A DNA stretch of 64,000 nt. Source: Prorocentrum cordatum. Taxonomy: Eukaryota; Sar; Dinophyceae; Prorocentrales; Prorocentraceae. Below, one piece after another: positions 1 through 10,667 of this stretch; within the stretch, counting starts at the first letter, position 1; each line of letters opens with the position of its first letter. The DNA lies in the NCBI GenBank assembly GCA_963575745.1, contig CAUYUJ010009802.1:327967-391966 (forward strand). Direction: 5' to 3'. The notes beneath the pieces were generated by a model. It saw nothing but the letters and a program-made list of their open reading frames with translations. It had not been told where the DNA came from and searched no databases. The position numbers and the translations under genes were made by a program.

Positions 1-240
1 GACGATCCCAGATTTCAGCTTCGGGGATTTTAAGACTCAGGGCGCTTTTGGGCCATCCAGAAGCTTCTCTCGTGGCCACGGGTGCACCCGCTGTGCAATC
101 CTGGCCAGGATGCGCGCCGTTTTTGTTCTGCGACGCTCTCTGCTGTCCCGCGGCCTCAGCACGAGGGAGACGGCGGCCACGGGCGCCTCCAGAGCGAACG
201 TCCACCTCGGCCATGCACCACCAGCAGACGCTGTCATCAA

Positions 241-305
241 GGAGGAGGAGGAGGAGGAGGAGGAGGAGGAGGAGGAGGAGGAGGAGGAGGAGGAGGAGGA
301 GGAGG
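241..305. repeat. (GGA)n microsatellite
   Basis: Near-perfect GGA array. It opens poly-Arg, poly-Gly, poly-Glu or poly-Ser frames on both strands, none of which looks like a gene. The flanks 1-240 and 306-510 hold no feature I can support. Confidence 0.95.
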
Positions 306-511
306 GGTACTGAGTACTGAGTACTGGCAACGTCCTCTCGCCACTGCACTGCCTCTGAGCGTCGATCTGGCATCGACCGTCAAGACCCCCGAAGAGAGTT
401 GAGTATGAAGGCGACCAATGGCCTATCGGCCAGCAGCCGCGCTGCCCCGAGCAGCGACCCTTCCGCCTTGGCGCGCAGCCTGAGGTGTGGGGTGCCGCTG
501 GAGGCGGTGGC

Positions 512-566
512 CGAGGAGGAGGAGAAGGAGGAGGATGAGGAGGAGGAGGAGGAGGAGGAGGAGAAG
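512..566. repeat. (GGA)n imperfect microsatellite
   Basis: GGA array with a few GAT and AAG interruptions. It directly precedes a family A dispersed repeat; a similar array precedes another family A copy at 36060-36095, so the microsatellite seems to be part of the mobile or duplicated unit. Confidence 0.9.
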
Positions 567-1135
567 CAGGACCAGTGCAAACCCAAGGTGCATCAACGAT
601 ATTGCAATGAACCCTCCCTCTCAGTTCCCTCTTCATAGGGCCCCTACAAGAATTCGTTTGCATGGTGGGAAATGCTCCATTGGAAAACAATCGTCTGATA
701 ATCCTCAATCGCGCCAGAACGCAATTCCAGGGATTCTAGCGTTGCGAATCAACGTAGCTGTTGCGTCCTGAAAATCTTCAACCGTGCCAGAACACCATTC
801 CTGGGATTTCAACACCGCAAATCAACGTGACTGTTGCGTCCTGACAACCCTAACTCTTGCCAGCGAACCACTCCTGGAAAACCACTGCGGCCATGTGAAT
901 CCTGAAAACCGCCTGCCCTCCTTCCGTGAAACTTTCGCAAACGTTTAAAACGAGTGTGCGCGGCGCTGAGGCGAGAGCCACATGTTGTAAACGACCCACC
1001 TTCCATCCATGACACTGTTGCGCATTTCAACCCTCAGGATTACAAATGGCGAGGACGTCTCAAGCGAAAAAAACCCGCCCTACCGACACGTCTGAGAATG
1101 ATTTATCAGGACAAGGGATGGAGGAGGATGAAGAG
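567..1135 (+). repeat. Dispersed repeat family A, copy 1
   Basis: Shares ordered segments with 36060-36790, 36900-37440 and part of 16140-16330. Shared blocks include one near 575-640 (aaacccaag, then ccctcttcatag) and one near 955-1090 (gtgcgcggcgctgaggcgag, later gtctcaagcgaa). Internally it carries a 73-bp tandem motif: gcgaatcaacgt at 744 and gcaaatcaacgt at 817, each followed by ctgttgcgtcctga. No open frame is conserved between copies, so it reads as a non-coding repeat of unknown class. Confidence 0.75.
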
Positions 1136-1159
1136 GACGGAAGATAGAGTTTGGTGTGA

Positions 1160-1260
1160 GTGCTTCGCCCTTCTTCGGCCTCCCGGGGACTCCTCGTCGA
1201 TGCGGCTGGATTCGCCTCGAAATTCTGCCTAGAATATACACCCGGCCCAGGAGCCGATTT
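1160..1260 (+). repeat. Dispersed repeat family L, copy 1
   Basis: About 100 bp resembling 48065-48165: a run ending cggctggat(t/c)cgcctcgaaa, then a block with ccaggagccg or gccaagaacc. Function unknown. Confidence 0.55.
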
Positions 1261-1547
1261 GTGAGGAGAGAGGAGAAGCACGAGAAGTTGGCCTCCTCGA
1301 GGTTCGAAGGGCGAGGGATTCGAGTTCTCGGGGGTGTCCCAACCGCTTCTGGGCCCTGGGGTGCTTTCCATCGGCTGCGCCACGTCGAGAGCCCTCCGGA
1401 GCTGCCGGGTCGTCCCGACCAGCCGCCCTCAGGGCCCGAGTCGCCCGAAAACCGAGGACGAGGAGGAGGAGGAGGATCGAGGACTGACGTTTTTTGTTTG
1501 TTTTTGTGTTTGGTTTGCCCTTTTTTTCTGAGCCTCTGCCCCAAGAT

Positions 1548-1697
1548 TCCCTCCTCTAGGCCACCCGTCTTCGCGCACCGCGCCCCGGGATGCGTGCCCC
1601 GGCGCCGCCTCCCTGGAGCAAGGCGCGCTCGCTGGCCCAGACCGCGACCCGCGCAGCGCGGCTGCCCTCGCGCCCCTGGGGGGTGACCCAGGACCTC
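1548..1697 (+). repeat. Dispersed repeat family G, copy 1
   Basis: One of five copies of a roughly 150-bp GC-rich repeat. Consensus: a start like cacccaacttcgcacatcgcg, then gccccgcg, a middle with ctcgcgccc and a hairpin around ctggagaagggcgcctctcc, and an end like cgcgcccctgggcgtgacc. This copy is diverged. The stretch 1700-3060 holds only fragments of family H (2135-2200 and 2505-2560) and a T-rich run at 2200-2220. Confidence 0.65.
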
Positions 1698-3065
1698 TGC
1701 CCAGGAGGGCAACGAGAAGAAGCGGGTCTTTCGCGAGATGACATGGCGACCGCACGCGGCGGCTTACGCGGGCCGCCAGCGCGGCGCGGCACATCGGAAG
1801 CGAGGGGCTTACGCGCGAACTTGCGCGGGAAGCTTACGCGCGAATGTCTGCGCAGTCGGCCCCGTTTTTTCTCTTCTCGCCTTTCAGATGGAGCGGGGGA
1901 GCAAGCGGAGGCGGACAGGGGGAAGCGGCCGTCTCAGGGCGGGGAACGTCGACCTGGTGGGGCGTTGCTCCGTGGGGGGGCGACAACAGTGGGGGGGGAT
2001 AGGCGTGCACCTTCCGTGGCTGTTTGGTGCCCCTGGGGGCTCCTGCAGGGGGCCCTTCGGGGCACAGAGGGTGCACCTTCCTTCGCCCCCCCACTCTATC
2101 GCCCCCCCATCGCGCAGCGCTCGACCTGGAGCCGGCGACAAGTCCCCGGAGAGATCGGCGATGGGGCCTCGATGGCGAAGCCGCTCATGGGCGGGCCTTT
2201 TTTTTTTTTTCTTTTTTTTTCCACCCGCCGAGCGTTACGACGGATTTCGTTTTTTTTGGAGGGCGACGAGGGGACGAGGGAGAGGAGGAGGAAGACGAGG
2301 CCGAGGGGGACGCAACGACAACCCCAAAGCGCAGAAGCGACAAAGCGGGAGGACAGGAAACGAGCGGGGAGGCGACAGAGCTCCTGGGCGGGCCTCTGGT
2401 CCAGCAGGCCCCATACTCGGCGACACACGGTCGAGTGCGGCTCCCTGCGCCCCTCGTGGGCCCATAGCCCCCTGCCCGACTCGCACCACTCGGCGCGCGC
2501 GGAGGCCTCCCGAGGCGGGGCCCGAGCAGACGGGGTCGGAGGATCGCGCGGAGGTCGGCGGCCCCCGCCGAGGGGCCGCCGCGCCCGCCGTCGCGGGGCC
2601 TCCCCTCCGCGGCGGAGGCGCCGGTGTGGGCGGGAGCGGCGGGGGCGGCCTGGCGGGAGGGGGGGAGGGTCTAGAGAGCCCACAGAGGACGTGCGCGCCC
2701 AGCCGCCTGCACGAGCACAGCCCCGAGACGCAGCACGCAACGCCCGGCGTATTCATGTGGAGCTCAACACGTATGTAGATTGAACACGTGCGCCTGGCGC
2801 GGCGCGTTCGCCGGAGCTTCGGCCAACATGCGGAACCAACACGCAACGTGTCAACAAGGACGTTTTGAACACGGTACGTGTTGCGTTTCGAAACGGGCAT
2901 GTCGAGGCAATGAACCGTGCGTGAATGCTGCCCCCAGTCCGCGAGACCAACCTCGTGATACAAACGTTCGCGCACTGCGTAATTTCGAAACCAACGTGGG
3001 TTCATGTACGCGTACACGTCCTTCTTTCGCTCCTGACGGTCCTGGGGAAGACGGGGGGTGGCCTC

Positions 3066-3215
3066 AGACCAGGTCGTCCAACTTCGCACATCGCGCCCCG
3101 CGGGGCGCGGTTACTCTCGCGCCCTCGCGCCGCCGCCCTGGAGAAGGGCGCCTCTCCAACCCAAGCCGCGGTGCGCAAAGCGCGATCCTTTTCGCGCCCC
3201 TGGGAGCGACCTGAG
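3066..3215 (+). repeat. Dispersed repeat family G, copy 2
   Basis: The clearest copy of family G. It contains the perfect palindrome cgcgccccgcggggcgcg and the stem-forming block ggagaagggcgcctctcc. Its frames read as arginine-rich peptides on both strands that are not shared in frame by the other copies. Confidence 0.8.
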
Positions 3216-3246
3216 ATACGAGTGGGAGCGGCTGGAGCGGCGGCCT

Positions 3247-3395
3247 GGCACGATGGGCTCGGAGAGTCGCACCGCACCTCCGATGCATCGGCGACGTGGG
3301 CGACGTGTAGGCGACGGCGGCGTGGAGAAAATCGGGCTCCACATCGAGCTGCCTCGGCGAAGCGGCCCGGTCCTCCGACCCCATCTGCTCGGACC
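3247..3395 (+). mobile_element. Inverted-repeat element, family H (MITE-like), copy 1
   Basis: The ends form an imperfect inverted repeat: the left begins ggcacgatgggctcggag and the right, reverse-complemented, begins ggtccgagcagatggggtcgg. The middle holds gatgcatcggcgac and a gtggagaaaatcgggct block that is also in the copy at 32716-32870. It is about 150 bp long with no coding capacity. No clear target duplication is visible. Confidence 0.65.
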
Positions 3396-3399
3396 CCAG

Positions 3400-4317
3400 T
3401 TGGGAGGCCTCGAGACCTGGAAGCCTTCCTTCGGGGCCCCAAAACCGTGCCGCGACGGACCACCTCGCGGTGACCTCGGAACCCCGACGACCTCACCGCG
3501 CGGCCTGACATATTACACGGTGTTGGGAACTCGGAGGCCCGAGTCGTCCGAGACGTCCCCGGAGAACGACCCGAGTCCCAGAACCGTGCACTGACCCCGA
3601 ACCCCCACTGACTCACCGCACTCGGCGGCGACGAGAAGGGCGAAGAGCCCAGGGGCGGGCATTACACGCATTCGCCCGGGAGCCTCGCCGCAGACGCAGA
3701 TCATCGGCGCCCCTGGATACGTGGATTGCTCCCCCCTGGGCTGCTCGCCCCTATGGTCGCCTCTGACACACGGTGTGGTCGCCTCGCCGTTTGGGGGCCC
3801 CCAGCTCTCCCCGCCGTCGGGCCCCTCCGCGGGGGACCCGGGGCCGCCGGAGCACGGTCGGGGGCGACGAGCTGGTCCTGGGAGGAGCCCCCAGGAAAGC
3901 CAGGGCGCCCCGTCTGAGCCCCGCTCGGCGTGTGAGCACGTGCGTGCCCAGAGGGACCAGCCGCTCATGCAGGGGTGGCCCTGGCATGAGCCTCGCCTTC
4001 CCCCGCGGGCGGAGCACGGGAACCTCCTCCGCCACCGCGGGGGCGGAGGGCCACCGCCTCCGCCGCCGCGGGGGAGGCGGGCCCGGGCCCCGACGGGGTC
4101 ACAGGGGCCGAGCCAGGTCGCCGAGTGGCCTCGATCGCGGGCCCGTTCGGAGGACGAACGGGGCTCAGACGCGGAACGGGCTGGGGAGGGAGCCCCCGGG
4201 GACGAGCGGGAGGGGCAGGGCGAGCGTGGGCGGCGATGCGCGACTGAAGGGGGACCAATTGCCGCAGTGAAGCGACGAGGCGGCCGTCGGCGGTGCCGCT
4301 TCCGCTGCACCATCGCA

Positions 4318-4320
<3 letters not shown>
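3400..4320. other. Unassigned GC-rich stretch
   Basis: Several overlapping open frames on both strands are proline, arginine and glycine rich, with no domain, no shared frame and no splice-site support. They look like GC-driven shadows. I see no gene here. Confidence 0.5.

Positions 4321-4392
<72 letters not shown>
4321..4392. repeat. (CTG)24 microsatellite
   Basis: Twenty-four uninterrupted CTG triplets, giving Leu, Ala or Cys on plus and Gln, Ala or Ser on minus. The flanks give no convincing coding exon. Confidence 0.95.
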
Positions 4393-4397
<5 letters not shown>

Positions 4398-4719
4398 TCC
4401 GCCGCAGGTGCGGCTGCCACGGGCAGTGCCAAACACCACCGCCTCTGCGTCTGCGACACCCCACTGTGTGCTGCTGCCTCTGCCTCAGTTTCTGCTCCTG
4501 TCCCTGCCTGCAGTCTGACACATGCGCCTGTGATCTTCGGTCGAGCCCTGGCCATTTATTCAGGCGCAGCTGAGGTGGCGACTTCTGATTGAAGCTCGCT
4601 TCCTTGGTTGCCATCTGGTGGGTGTCCGTTTCTCGGTGATGCAGCGTTCGGGTGCCGTTCAGATCATCCACCACCAGGGTGCCCCTCACCTTGAGGAGGA
4701 GTGGACCCGAGCTGGGGTA

Positions 4720-5038
4720 AGCAGGAGCAGAAGGAGGAGGAGAAGGAGAAGGAGGAGGACACTGAGAGGAGCAGGGAAAACAATTCATGAACGAGAAGGG
4801 TAGGCAGAGAGGTGGGGCAGCAGGAAGGAGGCGGACAGAAGGAGGATGAGAGGGCGGAGGATGAGAAGGAGGAGGATGGAGGATGAGGATGAGCAGGAAA
4901 AGTGAGGAGGGAGGAGGATAACTAGGGGTGATGCTGCTGATGATGATGCTGATGCTGATGCTGATGCTGATGGTGATGGCGATGGTGATGATGACATTGA
5001 TGATGCTCATTGATGATGATAATGATGATGAGGAGGAG
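4720..5038. repeat. GGA then GATGCT/GAT compound microsatellite
   Basis: GGA-rich to about 4915, then GCT/GAT triplets, ending aatgatgatgaggaggag. This simple DNA continues at 10690 on the other side of the LINE, so it is the pre-insertion target. Confidence 0.9.
5025..5038. repeat. Left candidate target-site duplication of the LINE
   Basis: ATGATGAGGAGGAG at 5025-5038 is repeated exactly at 10690-10703, directly flanking the element. Because the target is itself simple sequence, chance identity cannot be excluded. Confidence 0.6.
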
Positions 5039-5074
5039 CGAACGAGCCCCTGGGAGAGGCGCGTCGATCGATGG

Positions 5075-8000
5075 CTAGCGGGCACCGCCGTGCGCGCTCG
5101 GGCCCAGCCTCAGCGCGAGGCGGGAGGCCTGCATGTAGTTCTTGTGGATGTGGTACGAGTTGTCGACGCTGCCGTCGTCCTTGATAGAGTGGTAGAACCT
5201 GTAGGCCACGGCGAGGCGCGTGAGCACGTGGTCAATCTGGTGATCGGTGGCCCCGTTCGGGTCGAAATTGGTGTCGTGCAAGCCAAGCCTAGCAAGTACA
5301 CATCGATGAAGGCGTCCGCGAGGAAGCGCAGCGTGGTGCCACAGGCGCTTGCAGACCAGATAGTGGCTGAAAGAGTCAGGGTGAAACTTTGGGTTGCAGC
5401 CAAGAACGCAACCACGAAGGATAGGCTGTACGTGCATGCGGTAAGACGTGGCCCACCCGCCCGATAGCGTCTTCATCACGGGCCAGAAGCGCGACAGCGG
5501 CAACTCGGCGAGCTTCGGGCGGAGGCGGTTCCACGCGGTCTTCACGTTGAACGGTAATTGGATGAGGGAGGTCATGTCGTTGTCGTCTGCGTACGCGCTG
5601 GTGAGATCGTCGGTGATCACGGGCGTGGAGCCCGAGTCGTTGTTCTGGAAGTCGGCGTCGTGGATCCAGCGACGCCGAGCATGGTGTTCGGCAGCTGCGC
5701 GATCGAACCTCTGCTGTAGTTCGGCGTCACGGGGGAGGTTGAACGCAGCGGTGGTCTGGAGTCTGGAGGCCGCGGTTGACTGCCATACCTGCGCGCAAAT
5801 ACGTTCAGCACGCCGACGGAGTTGGGCATCTGTTTGACCACGAAAAAGGACTTGAAGACCGCCACGACGGAGATGACGAAGAATAAAGGTTTCGTACCAT
5901 TCATGCCAGTCGTCGACGTCCCATTCATGGTGTTGTTGTGTGAGGTATATCGAAGGCAGCCAGTCGGAGGCCCAATGCTGCATGCATCCGGCGATGGTCT
6001 CGAGCTCGTTGGCTGCGTTTCGCATGTCGTTGTCATCGTCATCAGGCGTGTTGGGAACTTGTGAAAGAAGTGGTGGGAATCGTTGGAGGCGTCCTGAGTC
6101 GGATATGGTAGCAGTCGGCGCCGACGGGAGGGTGGGGAACCAGGCCCGAAGGCGGGCGGCGATGGTGGCGTCGAAATAGTCTTCGTAGAGCGAGCGCTGC
6201 AGCGTGATCATGTATGTGGTTTGTGGTGATTTCTTCGGAGGATCATCTTCAGCGCGGCGAAGTTTGTCCAGGACACGAAGAGCAGCGGCACGGGCGAGTT
6301 CATGAGCTTGGCGTAGCTGACGGTGAGCCTGATGATCGTGGTGGCGGCTGCGTTTGATGATCTTGAAGATGGTGCCCTTGTGGGTGGAGTAGTTGTCGCC
6401 GAACTTGGCCGCCCGCAGGTGCTGCGCGATCGAGGTAGCGGAGGCCCAGCACGGCGCGGTCCAAAGTCCCTGGACAACTTGTGCGAGTGGAAGCTGTTCA
6501 ACTGCTGCCTGATGGTGTAGCTCGAGAAGCTGGGGCCAGACGTTGATGGTGGAAGTAGCAGAGCGCCACAGCGTGGCAGCTAGCAGGACTTCGACGCCGA
6601 TGGGGATGGCGCAGCCCGCCCAGTTCGTCACGCCGAGGATGTCGAGCTTGGCGAATGCTGAAGGATCAGATCTGATAACTTTATGAAGGGCATGGATTTC
6701 TTTAGAAAGAACGAGTTCTGGAGCTGGAAACAGTTGTCCGACGTAGGTGAGGCATGTGATCGCGGAGGTGTTGTACAGCGAGACGTTCAGCTGGATGGCC
6801 GCGGAGGCGTCGCCCAATATCTGGGTGCGGTGGTACCACTTGGCCGCAGGGGCGGCCCATTGTGCACGATCATCAACACACGGGCCGATGTAGACTCCGA
6901 GGTACTTGGCCTTGCCGTCGATCTTGAATTGGGCCCAGGCGGGGTTGGTCGCCCCGAGCGTGTCGCGCATGGTGTTGTCGACGTCTTCGAAGCTGTTGGT
7001 CCAGACTGGGACGAGCACGCACTTCCGAGGTTGGAGCATCAGCCCCGCGAGTGTGTGGGCCGCCTCGGTATGCGGTAGGATGCCTTGCATGTCACGCAAG
7101 CGCGCTAAAACACAACCAATGTCGTCGGCACAAGCACTGGCCATGCCACGGCCAATCTGAGAAAAGTGGCGTTGAATTCCGCGTAGGATGGGGTCGAATA
7201 CCAGGGCCCAGATGGTGCCACTGAGTGGGCAGCCCTGGGCTACGCCGCTGGCTGCAACGAGTAATGGTCGACGTGTGCCTCCCAGCTCGAGGAAGGCGAT
7301 GGGCGAGGCGTAGAAGGACTGGAGGAGGCGAAGGACGCGGCCACCAATCCCCCATCTGCACATCACTTCCCATAACCAAGTGTGAAGCAGGCTTGGGAAG
7401 GCGGCGGCAATGTCCATGCTGAGGAAGCACGGCATGAGCACGGCGGCGTTGTCCATGGTGCTGTAGATGCGGCTGTACGTGTCGGCTTCGACTATGTTGT
7501 TGAGGAGTTGGCGGCCAGGAACGAAACCTCGTTGGATACTCGACACTTGCTTGACTATCGGATGGAGCTTGCGGTTGATGGCGGAGACAGCAATCTTTAC
7601 GCCGGTGTTCTTCATCGCGAGAGGGCGGAGTTGGTCTGGCGACCGATAGCATTCAGAGTGTCCTGCAGGCGCATCACCTTTTGGAAGCATGGCGAGTAGT
7701 GCGTGGTTCCAATCGTGCGGGATGATGTTGTTGACCGAGATGTTGGCCACGAGCTCTTCCAGGATCTCGAAACTGTTGGGGGTGGACGTCCAAGCTTTGT
7801 AAGGAAGACCGTCGGGACCTGCGGCGGAGTCATGTGCTCGTTTTGCTGCGTCTTGTAGTTCTTCAGCGTTGGGGAGTTCTAGCGCAACAGAGTCGCGCTG
7901 GGCGAAGACAGAGTCCAGGTAGACGTTCATGTTGGCGATGTTCACTGGTTTGTCAGCGAAGATCGGGCCCCAGTGCGCTAGTATAGCGTCGTGCATGTCC

Positions 8001-9451
8001 GTCGGCGTCTTGGCAATGCCGGAGGGGCTGCCTTGCGAGATTCGGATGCCAGCGAGCACCAGACGCTTGGAGAAAGGCTTCCACAGCTCTCCAAGTCTGC
8101 GTGTGGCACTGGCCCGTTTCCGCCACCTGTCCCCTTGTCGACGCTGTAGACGTTGATAAGCATCACGGGCACGTGCGGCAGCGAGGGCGCGACGTTCTTC
8201 AGCGACAGCAGCATGAGCTTCAGCAGCGGCATCGGCGAAGGCGTTGGCGTTGATAAGGCAAACCTTGCTCGAAGGGATGTCGGTAGAGTTGTCGATGATG
8301 ATCTGCAAGTGCTTGGAGCCCAGGTGGGTGGTGTCGATAAGGAGGCGCGCGAGCTTGATGTCCTGGTACCAGACCGCGCGCGAGATGCTTCTCATGGTCA
8401 TCGAGTTGACTTCCTTGGAGATCGAGAGATGGTCGCGTGCGAGAACTTCAGGCGGTAGCCGCGCAAGAGCATCTCGCGTGGCTTTCGCAGCGTTCGTCAT
8501 GTTGGATTTCAGCGTGCGCCACTTGATGATGGGCGTGAGCGTGTCGTACTCGGTGTCGGCGGAGAGCTTGTCGATGAAGAGCTTGTAGAAGTCGGAGTTG
8601 AAGAGGTAGGCGGGGATGCCTCGTCCAGCATGGGGCCGTTGAATTCGGGGGCGGAATCGAACATGAAGAAGTTTATGGTCACTGGCAGGTATTCCCTTTC
8701 GTTCGAGTGGCGAGTCGTCGGCAACCATGATCGTCTCAATGTGGGTGAGATTGTGTGCCAGGAAGGAGGTGAAGAAGCGATCGATGCTCGACTCGGTGTT
8801 GTTCGCGTAGCAGCGGTGGGTGGTGGATGGCGTGCAGATCTCGACCAGCGGTCGGAAAAGCTGCTTCCAGAAGGTGGGCTGGAACTGGTATCGTTCGTGG
8901 GCAGGCGCTACGACAGGGCGTAGTAAATTGCGAGCGGGTAGTTCAGAGATATTGAAGTCGCTGAGCATGAAGAACATCACGTGTTCAGGATCGTTGTTAG
9001 GTTCATTCAGTGCCACTTGCCACGTGGACTTGAGCCGTCTTCGGTCATCTGCGGAGAGATCATGGTTATGAATGTTGAGGTAGATATGGAGGTACACCAG
9101 GCTGGGGTCGCGGATGCGCAGTTCGGCAACTCGGCCAGGGATGACCACGAAGAAGTTGATCAACGGCTTGGTGTTGTCCTGGTCGCTGCTGGGGACGAAC
9201 TTTGGGATGGGGAAGGCGACGCCGCCCGCCGCATTGGAGTCGGGGATGCCGCTGTGGTAGACGTCGTACTTTGCGCCCGTGGAGTTGATGAGGCTGTGAA
9301 TCATCTGCGAGGTGCCGTGTGTCTCCTGAATGGCAATGAGGGAGCGCTTGGCGAGGTAGGGCTTGAGGATGGAGAGTTTGGCGTCGCGCTTGACGATGTT
9401 CGAGTGTACCAGCGCCTGGGCGTTCCAGCTGACCACCGAGCATTCGGTCAT
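5075..9451 (-). CDS. LINE ORF2: APE-type endonuclease and reverse transcriptase
   Basis: About 1458 residues. I chose the ATG at 9451 (MTECSVVSWNAQAL) because it lies 40 nt after the ORF1 stop and just before the endonuclease; the same frame stays open upstream to 10528, but there it overlaps ORF1. The N-terminal APE-like endonuclease shows WNAQ (residue about 10), QETHG (about 40), SDFN (about 162) and SDH (about 256). The RT region runs from LRPLAMKNTG through the palm block MDIAAAFPSL to the catalytic CADDIG (about residue 775). The C-terminus has a CVLGC...HYLVCKRLW cysteine-histidine knuckle (about residue 1348), common in LINE tails. No RNase H was recognised. Key catalytic residues are present, so activity is possible. 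Confidence 0.9.
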   Translation of the reverse strand: MTECSVVSWNAQALVHSNIVKRDAKLSILKPYLAKRSLIAIQETHGTSQMIHSLINSTGAKYDVYHSGIPDSNAAGGVAFPIPKFVPSSDQDNTKPLINFFVVIPGRVAELRIRDPSLVYLHIYLNIHNHDLSADDRRRLKSTWQVALNEPNNDPEHVMFFMLSDFNISELPARNLLRPVVAPAHERYQFQPTFWKQLFRPLVEICTPSTTHRCYANNTESSIDRFFTSFLAHNLTHIETIMVADDSPLERKGIPASDHKLLHVRFRPRIQRPHAGRGIPAYLFNSDFYKLFIDKLSADTEYDTLTPIIKWRTLKSNMTNAAKATRDALARLPPEVLARDHLSISKEVNSMTMRSISRAVWYQDIKLARLLIDTTHLGSKHLQIIIDNSTDIPSSKVCLINANAFADAAAEAHAAVAEERRALAAARARDAYQRLQRRQGDRWRKRASATRRLGELWKPFSKRLVLAGIRISQGSPSGIAKTPTDMHDAILAHWGPIFADKPVNIANMNVYLDSVFAQRDSVALELPNAEELQDAAKRAHDSAAGPDGLPYKAWTSTPNSFEILEELVANISVNNIIPHDWNHALLAMLPKGDAPAGHSECYRSPDQLRPLAMKNTGVKIAVSAINRKLHPIVKQVSSIQRGFVPGRQLLNNIVEADTYSRIYSTMDNAAVLMPCFLSMDIAAAFPSLLHTWLWEVMCRWGIGGRVLRLLQSFYASPIAFLELGGTRRPLLVAASGVAQGCPLSGTIWALVFDPILRGIQRHFSQIGRGMASACADDIGCVLARLRDMQGILPHTEAAHTLAGLMLQPRKCVLVPVWTNSFEDVDNTMRDTLGATNPAWAQFKIDGKAKYLGVYIGPCVDDRAQWAAPAAKWYHRTQILGDASAAIQLNVSLYNTSAITCLTYVGQLFPAPELVLSKEIHALHKVIRSDPSAFAKLDILGVTNWAGCAIPIGVEVLLAATLWRSATSTINVWPQLLELHHQAAVEQLPLAQVVQGLWTAPCWASATSIAQHLRAAKFGDNYSTHKGTIFKIIKRSRHHDHQAHRQLRQAHELARAAALRVLDKLRRAEDDPPKKSPQTTYMITLQRSLYEDYFDATIAARLRAWFPTLPSAPTATISDSGRLQRFPPLLSQVPNTPDDDDNDMRNAANELETIAGCMQHWASDWLPSIYLTQQHHEWDVDDWHEWYETFILRHLRRGGLQVLFRGQTDAQLRRRAERICAQVWQSTAASRLQTTAAFNLPRDAELQQRFDRAAAEHHARRRWIHDADFQNNDSGSTPVITDDLTSAYADDNDMTSLIQLPFNVKTAWNRLRPKLAELPLSRFWPVMKTLSGGWATSYRMHVQPILRGCVLGCNPKFHPDSFSHYLVCKRLWHHAALPRGRLHRCVLARLGLHDTNFDPNGATDHQIDHVLTRLAVAYRFYHSIKDDGSVDNSYHIHKNYMQASRLALRLGPSAHGGAR

Positions 9452-9491
9452 AGATGATGCGGTAGTCGCGTTCCATGGAGTCCACTTGCTG

Positions 9492-10661
9492 TTAAATCCA
9501 CGACGCTGATGTGGCTGCATCCGCGAAGGCAGCGGCAAGGGCGTCGGCACAAGAAGACCGCATCGCAGGAGTAAGGCCGACGCCATCAGCAGCATCAGAC
9601 CATTGGAACTTGGTCGCAATCTCAGGGCGGGAGCCCACTTGGATGCGGACGATGGGCACGTTGTCGATGGAGAGGTAGCCATCGGCGCGGTGGATCTTGG
9701 GGTTGAGGTCCTGCTTGGCGTTGTTGACAATCCTTGCCAGCTTCTTGAGCTGGATCTCCTGCCTGACGAGCTTGGGGCTCTTGTCTGCGCTGACGTAGCA
9801 TGGGGCGCCACCGATCGTGAATGTACGCCATTCCCGACCAATGCGCAGATGATGGTGAAGAGCTTGAGCACGTGGTACAGCGACAGCATCGGCTCCGAGT
9901 ACAGTGATGGAAACACGTTTGGCAGGAGCGGAGTTGTTGTAGGGTACCATAGACACGTCGATATTGGCTGCCGAAAACCATTCGGCGGTGGCTGACTTGA
10001 GAGATGCTTGTGTGATGTCCACGGTGGAGGCGATCCAAAAGGTGCCGATGTGTGGTGCCCTGTCCCACGATCCGATGTTGCTGACGTCGAGCGAGGGAGC
10101 CTGGGCTTCAGCATGGGCAATGGCAGTCTTGAGCTTGTCCACCGCGTCGTTGAGGTTCTTGGATTCCACTTCGGAGGCGGAGATGCGCTGCTTGAGGGAG
10201 ACGATGTCGTTCTCGACGTGGTCTTGGCGTTCGGTGAGCTTGGCTGTGATGTTGGTGATGTGCGTGATGAAGCTGGCTTGAGACGAGGCGGCAACTTTCT
10301 CTGCGGTAGCCTTGAACTGTTCAGCCGCGTCAGCAACTTGAATGGCCAGATGTTTCTCGATCTCGGAGCGGAATTGGTCAAGTCTTTCCTTTTGTGCTGC
10401 ATCTTGCCAGGGGTCTTTGTTGTTACGAGGGCTTCGTTCGCGACGATCACGAATGGTGGCGAGGTCGTTCGTCTCGGGCATGTTGGGAGCTCGCCGTGGA
10501 CCACCGGGTCTGGACTCTCGAACGCCAATATGGAGGTGGCCGCGGCACCACAAAAAAATCAAACCCGCGTGGATATGTAAGGAGAGCGAAAAGGCAATCC
10601 TGAGCTGGCCCTGGAACAAGGGTATGCCGTGTAAGCCTCTTGGCGCTATGCCAAGCAACAT
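9492..10661 (-). CDS. LINE ORF1: coiled-coil nucleic-acid-binding-type protein
   Basis: 389 residues from the first ATG, only 7 nt after the spliced leader; an internal ATG at 10481 (MPETNDLAT) may be the real start, because the first 60 residues look like translated leader. From about residue 75 to 170 a heptad-rich alpha-helical stretch (QKERLDQFRSEIEKHL and on) predicts a coiled coil. The following 200 residues have an alternating basic and hydrophobic pattern that could be the RNA-binding part. LINE ORF1 proteins coat element RNA; the role here is inferred from position and architecture. It ends at SASWI-stop. Confidence 0.8.
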   Translation of the reverse strand: MLLGIAPRGLHGIPLFQGQLRIAFSLSLHIHAGLIFLWCRGHLHIGVRESRPGGPRRAPNMPETNDLATIRDRRERSPRNNKDPWQDAAQKERLDQFRSEIEKHLAIQVADAAEQFKATAEKVAASSQASFITHITNITAKLTERQDHVENDIVSLKQRISASEVESKNLNDAVDKLKTAIAHAEAQAPSLDVSNIGSWDRAPHIGTFWIASTVDITQASLKSATAEWFSAANIDVSMVPYNNSAPAKRVSITVLGADAVAVPRAQALHHHLRIGREWRTFTIGGAPCYVSADKSPKLVRQEIQLKKLARIVNNAKQDLNPKIHRADGYLSIDNVPIVRIQVGSRPEIATKFQWSDAADGVGLTPAMRSSCADALAAAFADAATSASWI

Positions 10662-10667
10662 TGGGAC

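Noticed and set aside
9452-10528. N-terminal 359 codons of the 1817-codon open frame as part of LINE ORF2
   Set aside because: It lies wholly over ORF1 in another frame and is Ser/Pro/Thr rich with no domain; the ATG at 9451 just after the ORF1 stop is the better start.
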